Below are positions 26,001 to 41,000 of a DNA stretch of 64,000 bases, piece after piece (position 1 is the first letter of the stretch; every line of letters starts with the position of its first letter). Under the pieces are notes generated by a model. That model worked only from the letters and a program-made list of their open reading frames with translations. It ran no database searches and was not told where the DNA came from. Made by a program: the position numbers and the translations under genes. This stretch comes from Adineta steineri (Eukaryota > Rotifera > Eurotatoria > Adinetida > Adinetidae): NCBI GenBank assembly GCA_905250115.1, contig CAJNOI010000101.1, positions 1-64,000 of the forward strand, read 5' to 3'.

Positions 26001-29000
26001 ATCACCGATGGAACAACACTAAAAAATGTAATATAATGTTGCTGCACTGTTTTTGATAAATAACTATAATCCATTGTGCCTCCTGGATGTAATTGAATAA
26101 CAGTACCACCAACGATTAATGTACCTAAACATTCTTTAACATGAACATCGAATGTACATTGAGTCATTTGAATGACAGTATCATCTTTTGTTAATATTCC
26201 AAGATCATTCAAAGATGACATACAATTCAATAAATTACGATGCATAATTTGAACCTTTAGACAATAAAATAAAATAGAATAATATGATATTATTATGAAT
26301 TAATTATTACGGCTTTTGGTGTGCCTGTTGAACCACTTGTAAAGATTACAAAAGCAACATTTTTCGAGTTTATTGTGAAAGTTGAAAATAGATCTAAATG
26401 ATTTGTATTGATTGTTTCATTATTATTATTTATTATCATTGTATTAATATTAATTATCATTGTTTTCTCTTCGAATTTATTTTGTGTTGTCCAATCTACT
26501 AGAACTAGATTACTTTGAGTTTGTTCGATAAGAGATCGAAGACGATGTTCATGATCCCGAGGTGATAATGGACAATAAGAACCACCAGCCATAATAATAG
26601 ATAACATACCAATAAACTATAATATAAGAATAATTAATTAAATAGAAATATTTCGTTTCATATAAGATAACTTACCATTGATATACTACGATCTATACAT
26701 TGACAAACAACATTACCAGAAATAAAATTTGAATTTGTTAAAAATTCAAGAGATAAACATTGTGCATAATATAATAATTCATTATAAGTAAGAGATTGTT
26801 CATCAAGTTCTATAGCTATCTTTTGTGGTTGTTTATTTACTTGCTGGATAAATTCATGTTGTATACAATGGTTAGATGAAGAAAATAAAGTTTGAGTATT
26901 ATTCATTGATGCCATAAGAATCTTTTCATTAGGTAATATTATTGATGATTCATGAATCGATTGACAAGTTTGATCTATTAAATGTAATATGAAAAGTTGT
27001 TGAAGTAAAACTTGAAATCGTTGTCCAATTTTATATATTGTTGATGGGTTGAATAAGTCAAGAGATGCATCGATTGTACATGATAATTGATCGGTTATTG
27101 TATCATGTATAATACTTAGAGAAAAATCAAATTTACTTGCAATTTCATCTGTATTTATTTTAATTGAATAGGGCATAGTATAAATAGGAACATCTCCTAA
27201 TGTCACTTCATTATGATTATCATCAGTTGGAAAAGAAACAAATCCAAAGAATACATCAAGAAATGTAGGACGAGAAATATGTGGATGTTGAGCAAGAATA
27301 CGTTGAAGAGGAAAATAAGAATGTTCGAATGTTTGTGTAGCGGTTGTATCTACATGTTGTACAAATTCATCAAATAAATAATTAGAATTAATTTGACATC
27401 GCATTGGAAGTGCGTTAACAAACATTCCAATAATTGACATTAATTCAGGTTTCGAACGACCATGATTATTCATAACAACACATATATCATTTTCATTATT
27501 AGCTAATTTAAATAAGAATGTATAATAAGAAGCAAGTGCTAAATATTCAAGTTTAATATTATAAGTTGAAGCATAAGTTAGAAATGCTTTCGAAAGATCG
27601 TTGTCAAATCGAAATAAAATTGAAGTTCCACGACCTGTACGATGTTCATCAGAAACACGATGTCGATCAAATGGTAATTGTAAAGGTCGATCGATTTCAC
27701 AATCACGAAGAGTATCAAGCCAAAAAGCATTGGCAGCTGTCATCGGCATTTGTTGTTCAGCCACAGCATCTTAAATAAAATGAAAAGTATGTCAGTGTAA
27801 AATATAAAAACAATAAACTAAATAAGTTAACATACAATCAAGATAACGCAAACTTGTATTATCATCATTTTCTAAGTAACCCATTGTGTATGCTTTATCA
27901 AGATCTTGACGAAACATTTTCACTGATAGAAAATCAAATAAAGCATGATGAAAATTAAAGATAAGTGCATCTTTTTCACAAATTATTCCTTTTTGAGAAA
28001 TGTTTTTATAATAAACAACATGACATCGACAAGCAACACCAGTTAATAAATTAAAATTATTTGGATTCCCACGTTCATTATGCATAATTTTATTGAGATC
28101 TTCATCTGTTTCGAAAGTACTTTCAATAAATGTAAATAATTCTTTGTTGTCAATATGATCCATAATCTTTTGCATTAATATATTTTTCTTTGTATCGAAA
28201 TAGAGTGATGTACGAAGAGCAGAATGTTTTATAAGAACATGTTGTAAAGCTTGACGAAGTTTAGATATTGATAGAGTACTACCTAATGAAAGTCGATGAA
28301 GAAAAGGCATATTATATATGGCAACTTGTGAATTTTTTGAATCAAAACGAATTCGTTCATCAAGCCAAATACGTGCTTGAGCATATGATGCTGGTGCTAT
28401 ATAATAATTATAAATAATAATAACAATGAAATGTATTTTTAATATTGTTCTAGTTTGATTTTTTAAGTTCATTGTTTTTTCTCATTAAGTCATATAATGA
28501 AATATCAATGAAATATTTATCACATACAGTATTTCTCGGAAATAGTCTACTAAAAGTTTTTTCCGTATGTCTCTGCTATTTCATTTAATTTTCTCGACAA
28601 ATGTACTGTTTAAAGGTAAAGATGAGTATAACGAGTTTGGATTTTTTCGAATGATATATAAAACTTTAGTTGTTTTTGTCAAGTGCAATTAATTAAAAAG
28701 TCAACTAAACTTTTATCCTTGATATTTTCATGTAAGAGGATAGATCTCATTAAGTCCAGCAAGAATATGGATATCGAACAAGTCTTATAGCTTTTCTGTG
28801 ATACAGAGTTAACAGAGAACTACTATAGGAGATTCAGGTAAATAGAGAAAAAAACGAACAGCTAAGATTTTTCTAACAAAACAAAGAACGTAAAAGTTTT
28901 GTTTCTCAACTAAAAGTAATACTTTCGCAGATTACTATGTAAAATCGTTTGTATCAATCAAGACTCGGTATATTTATTTTTCATTTAAATCATAAATTTT

Positions 29001-32000
29001 TTAGGGAAGTTAAACTAAATAGCAAAGATATGAAAAAACTTTTGGGAAGTCATTTCTGGGATACTATGTACATGTATATCTCTATTATCGTCTCAATAAT
29101 TTTCTCAAATACACTGTAAATATATATACCTTCATTTGTAATATCTAATTGTCGACAAAAAACTATTCGTTCCATTTCATGAATTTCTTCTGATAAAATA
29201 AGACTAAGTTTGGTAATAGGTGACAGGATGAAATCAGTCTGATTAATATTAGAATTCATTGAAAACAATTGTTCTAAAACATGTTGAAATCTTTGACTTA
29301 TGACGTTAACGGTTGTTTGATCAAATAAATCACGTGAACAAACAAAAGAACAACACAATTGATTATCATCTGATGATGAATTGTATACAAAGTTTAATGA
29401 GAAGTCAAATTTAGCCACTTTATATGATTTTTGTAACGACACTTGTTCTAGATTAACACCATTCAAACGTAATCCACCCACATCTTTTGATATAGTGATG
29501 AAATCAAACATTGTTTCAAGAAATGATACACTTGATTGAGTGAGATGTAAATCACTAAGAATATGTTGTAATGGATAATGAGAATGTTCAAGAATTGATA
29601 AACATTTTTCTCGCACATGTTGGACAAGTTCATTAAATGACCAACTAGAATCAATTTCTAAACGATTTGGTAATGTTGAAACAAACATTCCAATCATATT
29701 CACTAATTCACTTCGATATCGATTTGCATTAATAGAACCAATACATAGATCAGTTTGACCATGAGTTAATTTGAATAGAAATACATAAAATATGGATAAT
29801 CCAAGTTGAAAAAGTGTGAGATGATGTGATGATGCATAGTTGAGAAATGATGTGCATATTTCATTATCAAAAATGATTTCAGCTGTGGATGCTGAACCTG
29901 ATCGTTGTTGATTATTTGATGAACGTTGTCGATCAAATGGTAATGATAATGAACATTCGATATTATATTCTTCAAGTTGAGAATGCCAGAACTCACGAGA
30001 TAATGACATATCCATGATATGTTCATGAACAGAATAATCTATATAATTTAATAGTTTATCATCCATAGATAATGAGTCATCAGACTGATAAGCAACAGAA
30101 AGATCACGAAGAAAGACTGATGTTGATGCTCCATCAAACATCGCATGATGAACGGTGAATAAGATCAGATCATTTTTAGTCAACAGAACATCATTCTCAC
30201 ATGAAATATTATCTTGAGATTGATGATAACGACGAAGAATATGACAATTAATAACACTTCCTTTTGATAAATCGAATAAAGTAGGTTGATTTAATATTTC
30301 TTTAACCATTTCATTCATGTGACGATGATCATCAGTATTAAGATTAATGATTGTGAATCCATGTGATTTCATATCACTATCGAGAATGACATTTCCATCT
30401 AAACAATGTTGTGTAATATTACCATTTCTATCATCAAGATAAAGTGCTGTTCGAAGAATATTATGTTTTGTGATAACACTTTGAAATGCATGATATAATC
30501 GAGTAATTGATATATAATCATTCATAGATGATATACGATAAAGTAATGGAATAACATACATATTATTCATGGTTGTTTTGGATGAAAAACGAATTTGTTC
30601 ATCTAAGTAGATTCGTTCTTGTGCAAATGATGCTCTAGCTCAAATGAGATAAAAAGATTAACATGTAGTTGATAATATTTAATACAAATTGTTTTATTTA
30701 CCTTGAATGAGATATAATGAAGACCAAGGATAATCATCCACAGTGTGAATGGTATTTAGAGATTGTTGAATGAGTTGAGCATGATGGATAATTGTTGGAT
30801 GTTGAAACAGATTCGAAATAGAAAGAGAATTTGTTTCTAAATGAAATTCAATCTTGTATTGATGAAAAAGTTGCATCATAAGTAATGAATGACCACCAAT
30901 AGTAAAGAGATTTGTATCAGCTGAGATTTGGTTTTGTTCTAATATCTCACACCAAATACGATTAATGCTGACTTCAATATGATTGGTTGGTAATACTAGT
31001 TCTATAGTGTTTGTGAGATGTACAGATGAGAAGTGAGGTGAAGGAAGAAGTTTTCGATCTATCTTTCCATTTTGATTCAGAAGTAATTTATCTAGTATAA
31101 TAAAGACAGATGGAATCATATGTGGTGGAAGATGAGATTGACAATGTTCACGTAATTCCTGTTCAATAATATCAGAACTTTGAACATATGCTACTAAATA
31201 ATCGTCATTCCATTTCATGACAACACAAGCAGAGATGGATGTGATATTAAGTAGACATCGTTCGATCTCACCGAGTTCAATTCGTTGTCCATGAAGTTTG
31301 ATTTGATGATCTTTTCTTCCTTTATAATGAAGCAGACCATTGCTATCCAATCTAACAAGATCACCTGTTCGATAAAATAGTTGACCATCTATTTCAACAA
31401 GAGCTTTTGCAGTTAAATCATCACGTCCGAGGTATCCAGCAAAAACACCAACACCTCCAACAAATAATTGACCTTCTTGGGAATCAGTGACGGACTGTAA
31501 GAAATCATCTATGATTAAACATTTGTAATTTGAAAACGATGTACCGATCGGAACAGTCTTCATATTAGACATTTCATTAACTAAATGATGTGTAGTTCCT
31601 AGTGTGGCTTCAGCTGGGCCATACAAATTCCAAACACGACAAGATTTTACCATATGATACATCAATAATTTCTTCAAAGAGAACAACATTGGTTCGCCTA
31701 AACAAATATCTGAATGTTAATCTGACCTCTTGGAATTAACTTACCGACACAGCAAATATTTCTTATTGATATCCATGAATGAGTCGTACTCGGCTGGATG
31801 AAGTTACATAAGTGAGTGACAAACGATGGAACAACTAGCAAATGCGTCACTTGCTTTGCATGTAGAATATGATTGAGATATGCGAAATCTATATTACCAT
31901 CAGGGTGCAGCATAATTACTGTTGCGCCAGAAATCAAAGTAGCTAAAATTTCTTGTACATGCGCATCAAATGTCGAAGTAGCAAGTTGCATGACAATGTC

Positions 32001-35000
32001 ATTTTTATGTAGAGCACCAATGTGCATGAATGAATGTGTAAAATGTATAAAATTCTGATGTCTTACTCGAATCTATAGAGATAAACGATCAAAATTCAAG
32101 AAAATATTATGTAACAAACTCCAAAACATACTGATTTTGGTATTCCAGTTGAACCACTTGTGAAGATAATATAAGCAATATTAAATGGTGTGACTGTAAT
32201 ATAGGATAGTCGTTCAACGTTAATGTCACTGATTATATCATTATTAATCCATGTTGAATGAATGTCAATCGAAACAATTTTATTATTAAATTTGGACTTT
32301 GTCGACCAGTGAACAAGAACAAGACGACTATCAGTTTGTTGTACAAGTGTGTGTAAACGATGTTCTGGATCTCGAGGTGACAATGGACAGTAAACACCAC
32401 CAGACATTTCAATCGCCATAATACCAATTACCTATACAATATGAAAACATCAATCACACTAAACATCAATCTCAAACAACAACTCACCATCGACAAACTT
32501 CTCTCGACACATTGACATATAATTTCACCTGGAAATATATCATATTCATTTAGAAGAGTTAAAGATAACACTTGAACATAATGTAGAAGTTCAGCATAAG
32601 TCAGAGATTGTTCATCTAGTTCAACAGCTAGTTTTTGTGGATGTTTTATTACTTGACTTACAAATTCATGATGAATACAACTGACAGAAGATGGAAACGA
32701 TATTTGTGTATTCTTCAATGATTGCATTAGTAATCTTTCATTCGGTAATGTTAATGATATTTCATAGATTGACTTCCCCATTTGATCATGAACAGATGTA
32801 AACAATTGTTGCAAGATTGAATGAAATCGTTGAGATATCTTATCAATTGTTTCTACATTGAATAAATCAAGTGATGCATTGATTGTACATGAGAGTTGAT
32901 TGATATTGACATCAAATGGGATTATAAGTGAGAAATCGTTAATGTTCATTGTGGAAGGTATGGAAGAGAGTTGACTATCATCAATCATTATTAATTTATT
33001 GTCAATTGTTGTCATCAATGATAGAAATTCAAATGATATATCAAGAAACGCAGCTTTCGAAACATTTTGATGTTGATTGAGAAGACGTTGAAGAGGAAAA
33101 TAGGAATATTTCATACTATTGGTTGTCATCTCTCGAACATGATCGAGTAGATATTGGAAAGACCAGTGAGGATTTAATTGACATCGTAATGGAATGGTAT
33201 TCTCAAACAGTCCAATTATAGATTTTAGTTCATCTCTATAACGATTGTCGATATTCATTCCAATACATACATCTTGTTCACCGTTCGTTAGTTTGAATAA
33301 GAAGATAAAGTATATAGCAAGTGCTAGATGTTGATGTTTGATATTGTTTGATGATGCATAGGTAAGAAAATGCTGTGAAACATCCTGACCAAAATCAAAA
33401 GAAATCGATGTTGCCCTATTAGTTCGATGTTCATTCATAAGACGATGTCGATCATATGGTAATGACAAAGGTTGATCAAGTTTACAATCACGAAGAGCAT
33501 CAAGCCAAAACATACTTGCACCAGTCATGGACATTTGTTGTTCAATAACAGCATCTAAATAAGAAGAAAGAAGCAGTTTAAATGGAACAAGGAATTGAAT
33601 ATACTTACAATCGATATAACGTAGAGTAGTGGCATCATCAGCTGTTAGCTGATCTGTTTTGTAAGCTTGATCGAGATCATGAAGAAATATATTCATTGAT
33701 GGATAATCAAAGAAGGCATGATGAAAGTTGAAGATAATTATATCTTTATCTGATAGGATGTTGTTGGAAGAGATTTGTTTATAGTAAACAATATGACATT
33801 GAAAGACAAGACCTTGAGCAAGATCGAAAAGTTGAGGATTACATTTCTTATTTTCGATGATAGTATTGAGTTGTTCATCTGTTTCGTAAGTACTTTCAGT
33901 AATTGTAAACATGTCATTATTGATATGTTGTTGAGTGGGAACTCTCTGCATGAGTATATTTTTGTTGAAATCGTAAATGAGTAATGTATGAAGTGATTCA
34001 TGTTTGTTAACAATGAGTTGAAGAGCATGACGAAGTTGATCTACAGATAAAATATCTCCTGTGTAGAGACGATAGAAAAATGGCATATTATGGGTCGTTA
34101 AAGATGATTGATCAGTATCAACATCTCTTTGGTTTTCTGACCATATTCGACATTGTGCCAAGGACGCTGGTGCTATAAAAATTAAAGTTTAGTTGATTAC
34201 AGTGAGTAATAATGATAATTAATTTTCTCTCTCATAATATTATTGCCCTCTAAGTTTATCTATTTTCTGACTGAATTGAATCAATATTGTTGCCAGTTAC
34301 ACGAGTCACCAATGTCATATATAAAAAATATGCTTCATCTAAAAATACATCAAAATTTATAAAAAGAACTACGGTCAATGTTTGTCATAAACTTTTAGTA
34401 ATCAAGTTTCCAAGCAATAGAAGAATATTTTCTTAGCAAAAGAAGATTTTCATTTAAATCGTACTATCTCATTTTAGTGTTTTCATTAGTATATGTCTGA
34501 GTGTGTGTGATGCATGTAATATAAATCATGTTTTAGATCAGAACATTTTACTTTGGAAAGAAAAACATTGTACAGAAACTTCAAAAAACTAACGTGAGAT
34601 CTGAAACTAACTAGCTTTTCACGTGATCTTGCTACTACGCATAAATTAAATAAAGTTAGATTATACATACTACAAAAAAATGAAATAAAAAGCAGGAGAC
34701 GAGTGATTTTTCAAGATAATGCTATCTATATGATGTCACCGCAGCATTAATCATGAACATCTCAGTACGTTTGCATTTCAATCAAAAAGAAAAGATCCTA
34801 CAGCAAACACAATAATATATCAATACATAGTTCATCTGAATCCTTTTTTAACGTCAAACGTTCTAACTGATATAAGTGCTGTATGCACTAGAAATAATTA
34901 AAAACTAAGCATACCTTCATTAATAATATTTTCCAATCTGTGAAATATTATTGCTTGTCTTTCTTCAACTTCTTCTGGTAGAATAAGATCAAATTTTGAT

Positions 35001-38000
35001 ATAGATGTGCAATATAAATCAATGCATTTTGTGTTCGATTTCGATGAAAACAGTAGTTCTAAAGCATGTTGAAATCTTTGACTTATCACTGCAACTGTTC
35101 TCTCACCAAATAAATCACTTGAACAAACAAAAGAACAACATAGTTGATTATCATCTAACGATGGATTGTATATAAAGTTTAATGAGAAGTCAAATTTAGC
35201 CATTACATACAATTTATTTAACGACACTTCTTCTAAATTAATACCATTCAAACATAAATTATTAGTATTTTTTGACACAGTAATAAAATCAAACATTGTT
35301 CCAAGAAATGAGACATTCGATTGATTTACTCGATTATCACCAAGAATATATTGTAATGGATAATGAGAATGTTCAAGAATTGATAAACATTTTTCTTGTA
35401 CATATGTAACTACTTCATCAAGTGACCAATGAGGATCAAGCTCAACTCGATATGGTAATATTGAAACAAACATTCCAATCATATTCACTAATTCACTTCG
35501 ATATCGATTTGCATTAATAGAAGAAATACATAAATCAGTCTCACCATGAGTTAATTTGAATAGAAATGCATAAAATATGGATAATCCAAGTTGAAAAAGT
35601 GTGAGATGATGTGATGATGCATAGTTGAGAAATGATGCACATATTTCCTCATCAACAGTGATTTGAGCTGAAGAAGCTAAACCTGATCGTTGTTGATTAG
35701 CTGATGAAGGTCGTCGATCAACAGGTAATGATAATTGGCCTGTAAGATTATATCCTTTGAGTTCTAACAACCAAAATTCTTGGGATAATGCCATATCTAT
35801 TATGCATTCATGAATAGAATAGTCGATGTATTGTAATGAATCATTATCTATAGGAAGTAAATCATTAGATTGATAAGCAAGAGAAAGATCACGAATGAAG
35901 ATTGATCTTGATGCTCCATCAAAACAAGCATGATGAATGGTAAATAATATCAGATCATCTTTCGTCAATAGATCATCATTAATCTGAGTAAGTGAATGAT
36001 TTGATTGATCACGACGAAGAATATGACAATTCATAACATGTCCTATTGATAAATCAAACAAATCTGATTGATTTAAAATCTTCTTTACAATTGCATTCTG
36101 TTCATGTTCTTCATCGGAAAGATTAATTATTGAAAATCTAGGTGATTTGTTATCATTGATAATAGCATTTGTATCTAAACAATGTTGAATAATGGTACCA
36201 TTTGTATTAAGATAGAGTGCTGTTTGAAGAATTCGATGTTTTGCTATGATAGCTTGAAATGCATGTTGCAATCGTGGAATTGATATATGATCATTCATAG
36301 ATGAAACACGATAAGTTAATGGAATAACATACATGTTAGTATTACTATCTGTGGATGAAAATCGAATCTGTTCATCTAAGAAAATACGTGTTTGTGCAAA
36401 TGATGCTTTAGCTAGAATGAGAGAGCATAATATAGTCGATGAAATATTCTTAAAAACTATGAGCTACCTTCAATGATATGTAATGAAGACCAATGATAGT
36501 GATTGTTATTCTTTATCACATTCATAGTTTGATAAATGAGTTGAGCATGATCGATAATTGTTGAATGTTGAAAAAGATCAGTAATCGAAAGAGTGTTTAT
36601 TTCTAAATTAAACTCGGTTTTATATCGATGAAATAGTTGCATAATGACAAGTGAGTGACCACCAAGAGTGAAGATATTTGTGTTAGTTGAGATTTGTTTT
36701 TGTTTTAATAGATCGCACCAAACATGATGAATGATGATTTCAATTTCATTTGTTGGTAACAATAGTTCATCATGATTAGTGAGATGAATTGATGAAAAGT
36801 TAGGTGGTGGAAGAAGTTTTCGATCGATTTTTCCATTTGCATTCAGTGGTAATTTGTCAAGTATAATAAAGAGAAATGGAATCATATGTGGTGGAAGATG
36901 AGATTGACAATATTGACATAGTTGTTCTTCGTTAATATCAGAACTTTGAACATATGCAACTAAATAATCATCATTCCATTTAATGACAACACAAGTAGAT
37001 ATTGATGTAATATTAAGTAAACATCGTTCGATTTCACCGAGTTCAATTCTTTGTCCATGAAGTTTGATTTGATGATCTTTTCTTCCTTGATAGTAAAGAA
37101 GGCCATTATCATATATTTTAACAAGATCACCTGTTCGATAAAATAGTTGACCATCTATTTCAACAAGAGCTTTTGCAGTTAAATCATCACGTCCAAGATA
37201 CCCGGCAAACACACCTACTCCTCCGACAAATAACTCTCCTGTTTGACTAATACATGTGCTTTGCAAGAATTTATTCAAAAGCAACGACTGATAGTTTGGT
37301 AGTGATCTGCCGATTGGAATACTTGCACTAGTTGACTTAATATCAACAGGATGATATGTACAGGCGACTGTTAATTCAGTAGGACCATATAAATTCCATA
37401 CAATACAGTGTGATATACCAATGTTTTCGATTAAAGCTCTTAATTTAACAGAAAACGGTTCACCTACAAAAAAATAAGAAAGCTGTAGAACATGTGGAAC
37501 TTCATCACTTCGTTACATACCGATACTACAAACCGATCGAAGATGTTTAATAGCGTTTGTGTTGCTGCACTGTTCGAGAAAAATAAAAAAGCTCTGAAGT
37601 AAACTTGGAACACTGTGCATGTATGTAATTTGTTTAGTGTGTACGATATGAGAGAGATAATCAAAATCAACTGTTCCTTTTGGATGGAGCAGAACAGATG
37701 TAGCTCCAATCATCAAACTACCAAGTATTTCTTGAAGATGATTGTCAAATGAGCATCGTGCCATCTGAACAACAGTATCATTTTTATTGAATGTATTGCT
37801 ACCGACCAAAGAGTTTATACATCCAGCAAAATTTTTGTGTCGGATTTTAACCTAGTTGAATATATAGGGATGAAGTTACGGATAAGAATACAAATGTCAA
37901 CATACCGCTTTTGGTACTCCAGTTGAACCACTTGTGAAAATGATATAGGCAATATCACTTGATGTGACTGTAATACTTGATAGACGGTCAACGTTAACAG

Positions 38001-41000
38001 CACTGATTATACCATTATTAATCCATGATGAATGAATGTCAATCGAAACAACTTTATTATGAAATTTGGGTTTTGTCGACCAATGAACAAGAACAACATG
38101 ACTTTGAGTATGTTGTGTAAGAAAATACAAACGATGTTCTGGGTCTCTAGGTGATAATGGACAATAAACACCACCAGCCATTTCAATCGCCATAATACCA
38201 ATCACCTAATCAAAAAAACAAACTCGAACTTACATTAATTGTTAGTCATCTTGATTAACTTACCATTGACAAACTTCGCTCAACACATTGGCACACAACC
38301 TCACCTGGAAACACATGATATTCATTGAGAAGAGTTAAAGATAAGACTTGAACATAATACAGTAGTTCACAATATGCCAATGTTTGTTCATCTAGTTCAA
38401 CAGCTACTTTTTGTGGATGTTTCATTACTTGATATACAAACTCATGATGAATACAACTGAGAGGAGATGAAAATGGTATTTGTGTATTCTTCAATGATTG
38501 CATTAGATATTGCTCATTTGATAATATTATTGATAGTTCATAGATTGGTTTGTTCATTTGATTGTCAATCATAGATGTAGATAATTGATTCAAGATGAAA
38601 TAAAATCGTTGTGAAATCTTCTCCACTGTGTCTCTATTTAACAAATTAAGTGATGCATTGATTGTGTATGATAGTTGATTCATGTTCATATTATGATAAA
38701 TAGAAAGAGAGAAGTCGAATATACTTAATATCTCATCTTCAATAATATTGAATGAGAAAGATCCTGGAACAAGTTGAGAATCACCAATCATAATTGCATT
38801 GTTGTCAATGTTAGTCTTGTATGATATGAATTCCAAAGATGTATCCAAGAATGCATGTTTTGAAATATGTGAATGTTGATTGAGAATACGTTGAAGTGGA
38901 AAATATGAATATTTCATACTACTTGTCGCTACATCTCGAACATGTTTGAGTAATTGATGAAAACACCAATGAGGATCTAATTGACATCGTAATGGAATGA
39001 TATTTTCAAATAATCCAATGGTTGATTTGAGTTCATCTCTATATCGATTATTATTGATATTCATACCAACACATAAATCTGTTTGTCCATTAGTTAATTT
39101 AAATAGAAAAATAAAATAAATAGCAAATGTGAGATGTTGAAGTGATATGTTATTTGATGATGCATATGTAAGAAAGTCATATGAGAGATCTTGACCAAAA
39201 TTAAAAGAAATAGTTGTTGTATGACCAGTTCGATGTTCATTTGAGAGACGATATCGATCAAATGGTAATGACAATGATTGATCCAGTTTACAATCATGAA
39301 GAGCATCACGCCAAAACATACTTGCACCAGTCATTGACATTTGTTGTTCAATAGCAGCATCTGAATAAAAAGTGAAATATACTAGAAAAAGAAAGGAGAA
39401 GAAATAGTGATATATACAATCAAGATAACGTAGAGTAGTATTATCATCATTAGATACTTGACGTGTTGTATATGCTTGATTAAGATCATTAAGAAATATA
39501 TTAATTGATGGAAAATCGAATATAATATGATGAAAATTAAAAATAACTATATCTTTATCAGAAAGAAGATCATTAGGAGAGATTTCTTTGTAGTAAACAA
39601 GATGACATCGAAATACAAGACCTTGCGAAAGATCAAAATGTTGAGTATTTCGTCGTTCATCATACATAATACTGTTGAGTTGTTCATCTGCTTCATAAGT
39701 ACTTTCAATTAATGTAATAGTCTTTTATTGTTATCATTTAATTCAATGACTCTTTGCATGAGTATATTCGTTTCTGTATCAAAGATTAATGATGTATGAA
39801 GTGTTTGATGTTTTGCAAGAACTAATTGAAGAGCATTATAAAGTTGTTGAACTGATAGAGTATGGTTTGGAAAGGAACGGTATATAAATGGCATGTTGTA
39901 AACTGCTATTTGTGATTTTTCTGAATCGAAACGAATTCGTTCATCCAACCAAATACGAGCTTGTGCATAGGATGCTGGTGCTGTAACAGTAGAACTTTAG
40001 TATTAATCTTTTGGAAACGGAATTACTTTGAGAAAAAAACGAAAATTTACAAAAGCTGAAAAAGAATTTATCTATTACAAAGGAACACAGATTTCGTCGT
40101 ACTGACTTCCCTCATAGGCTTTTAGCAGCATTAATTATATTTGAACATAGTTTATAGACTCGCACATATAATTAACGTGAACATACAACACTAGTTGAGG
40201 TTGAGGAATATGTCTAAACTCAATAAATATCGTTTTGACTAACGTATTTAGTGTACTGAGAAATTCATGTTGCATCCTATTTTACCTATACAATAGTGAA
40301 GAAAAGGCCGTGTTATCATTCCACTGGTTGTTGAAATAGACTGAAGACATTAAGTCTCTATTTTCTGCAAGCTTTCAAACAAAATTTACAAAACTTGACT
40401 AGTTTTATAAATACTCTTTTCCAGACGTAATTCTCCAATCCGTAATTTTTTGGGTATTCAGTAACTAAATCATTTATATTTTAAAATTTTCAATTTATAG
40501 AGATCATATCTAGCTCTTTTTTCATGGTCTCAATCACACCCTCGATGTACTTCATTAACTTTAAGCTACACACTAACTTCGATCTCATAGAACTTAATTG
40601 AAAACTTATTGGCAATAAATCTAAAAATATTTTGAATACATGTGTTTTTTTTATTGAAGTAACTGATAGGCATCACTGTTCTGATCTTTTGTTTTTGACA
40701 AATTATTCTAATCTATGTATGATTGATATAATTAGTATTCACAAATAGAAGAACATTTAATTTTAGTATTTCAATGTAATTTCTGCAAAAGTTTAAATTT
40801 AAATTTAGCTGCTCTTTATTTGAGAATAGAGTATTCTAACTTCTATCATTTATTTTATGAGTTCGATATTCAGCATATGAGTCAATATAGAACTTATTCT
40901 ATTATTTAACTATTTTTACTGACTTTATTCTTAATATTCAGTTCCTAATGGATTAGATTCTTTGAGATATTATTATTAAAGGTTTTATTAAAAAAGAAAT

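Noticed and set aside
34486..34668. Open frame inside the second long NRPS intron
   Set aside because: Short, featureless, and antisense or intronic to a well-supported gene.
34915..36411. C3 (and C5) as classical epimerisation domains
   Set aside because: Their position after a PCP fits, but they keep C-domain features and I do not see the E-domain-specific closing motifs.
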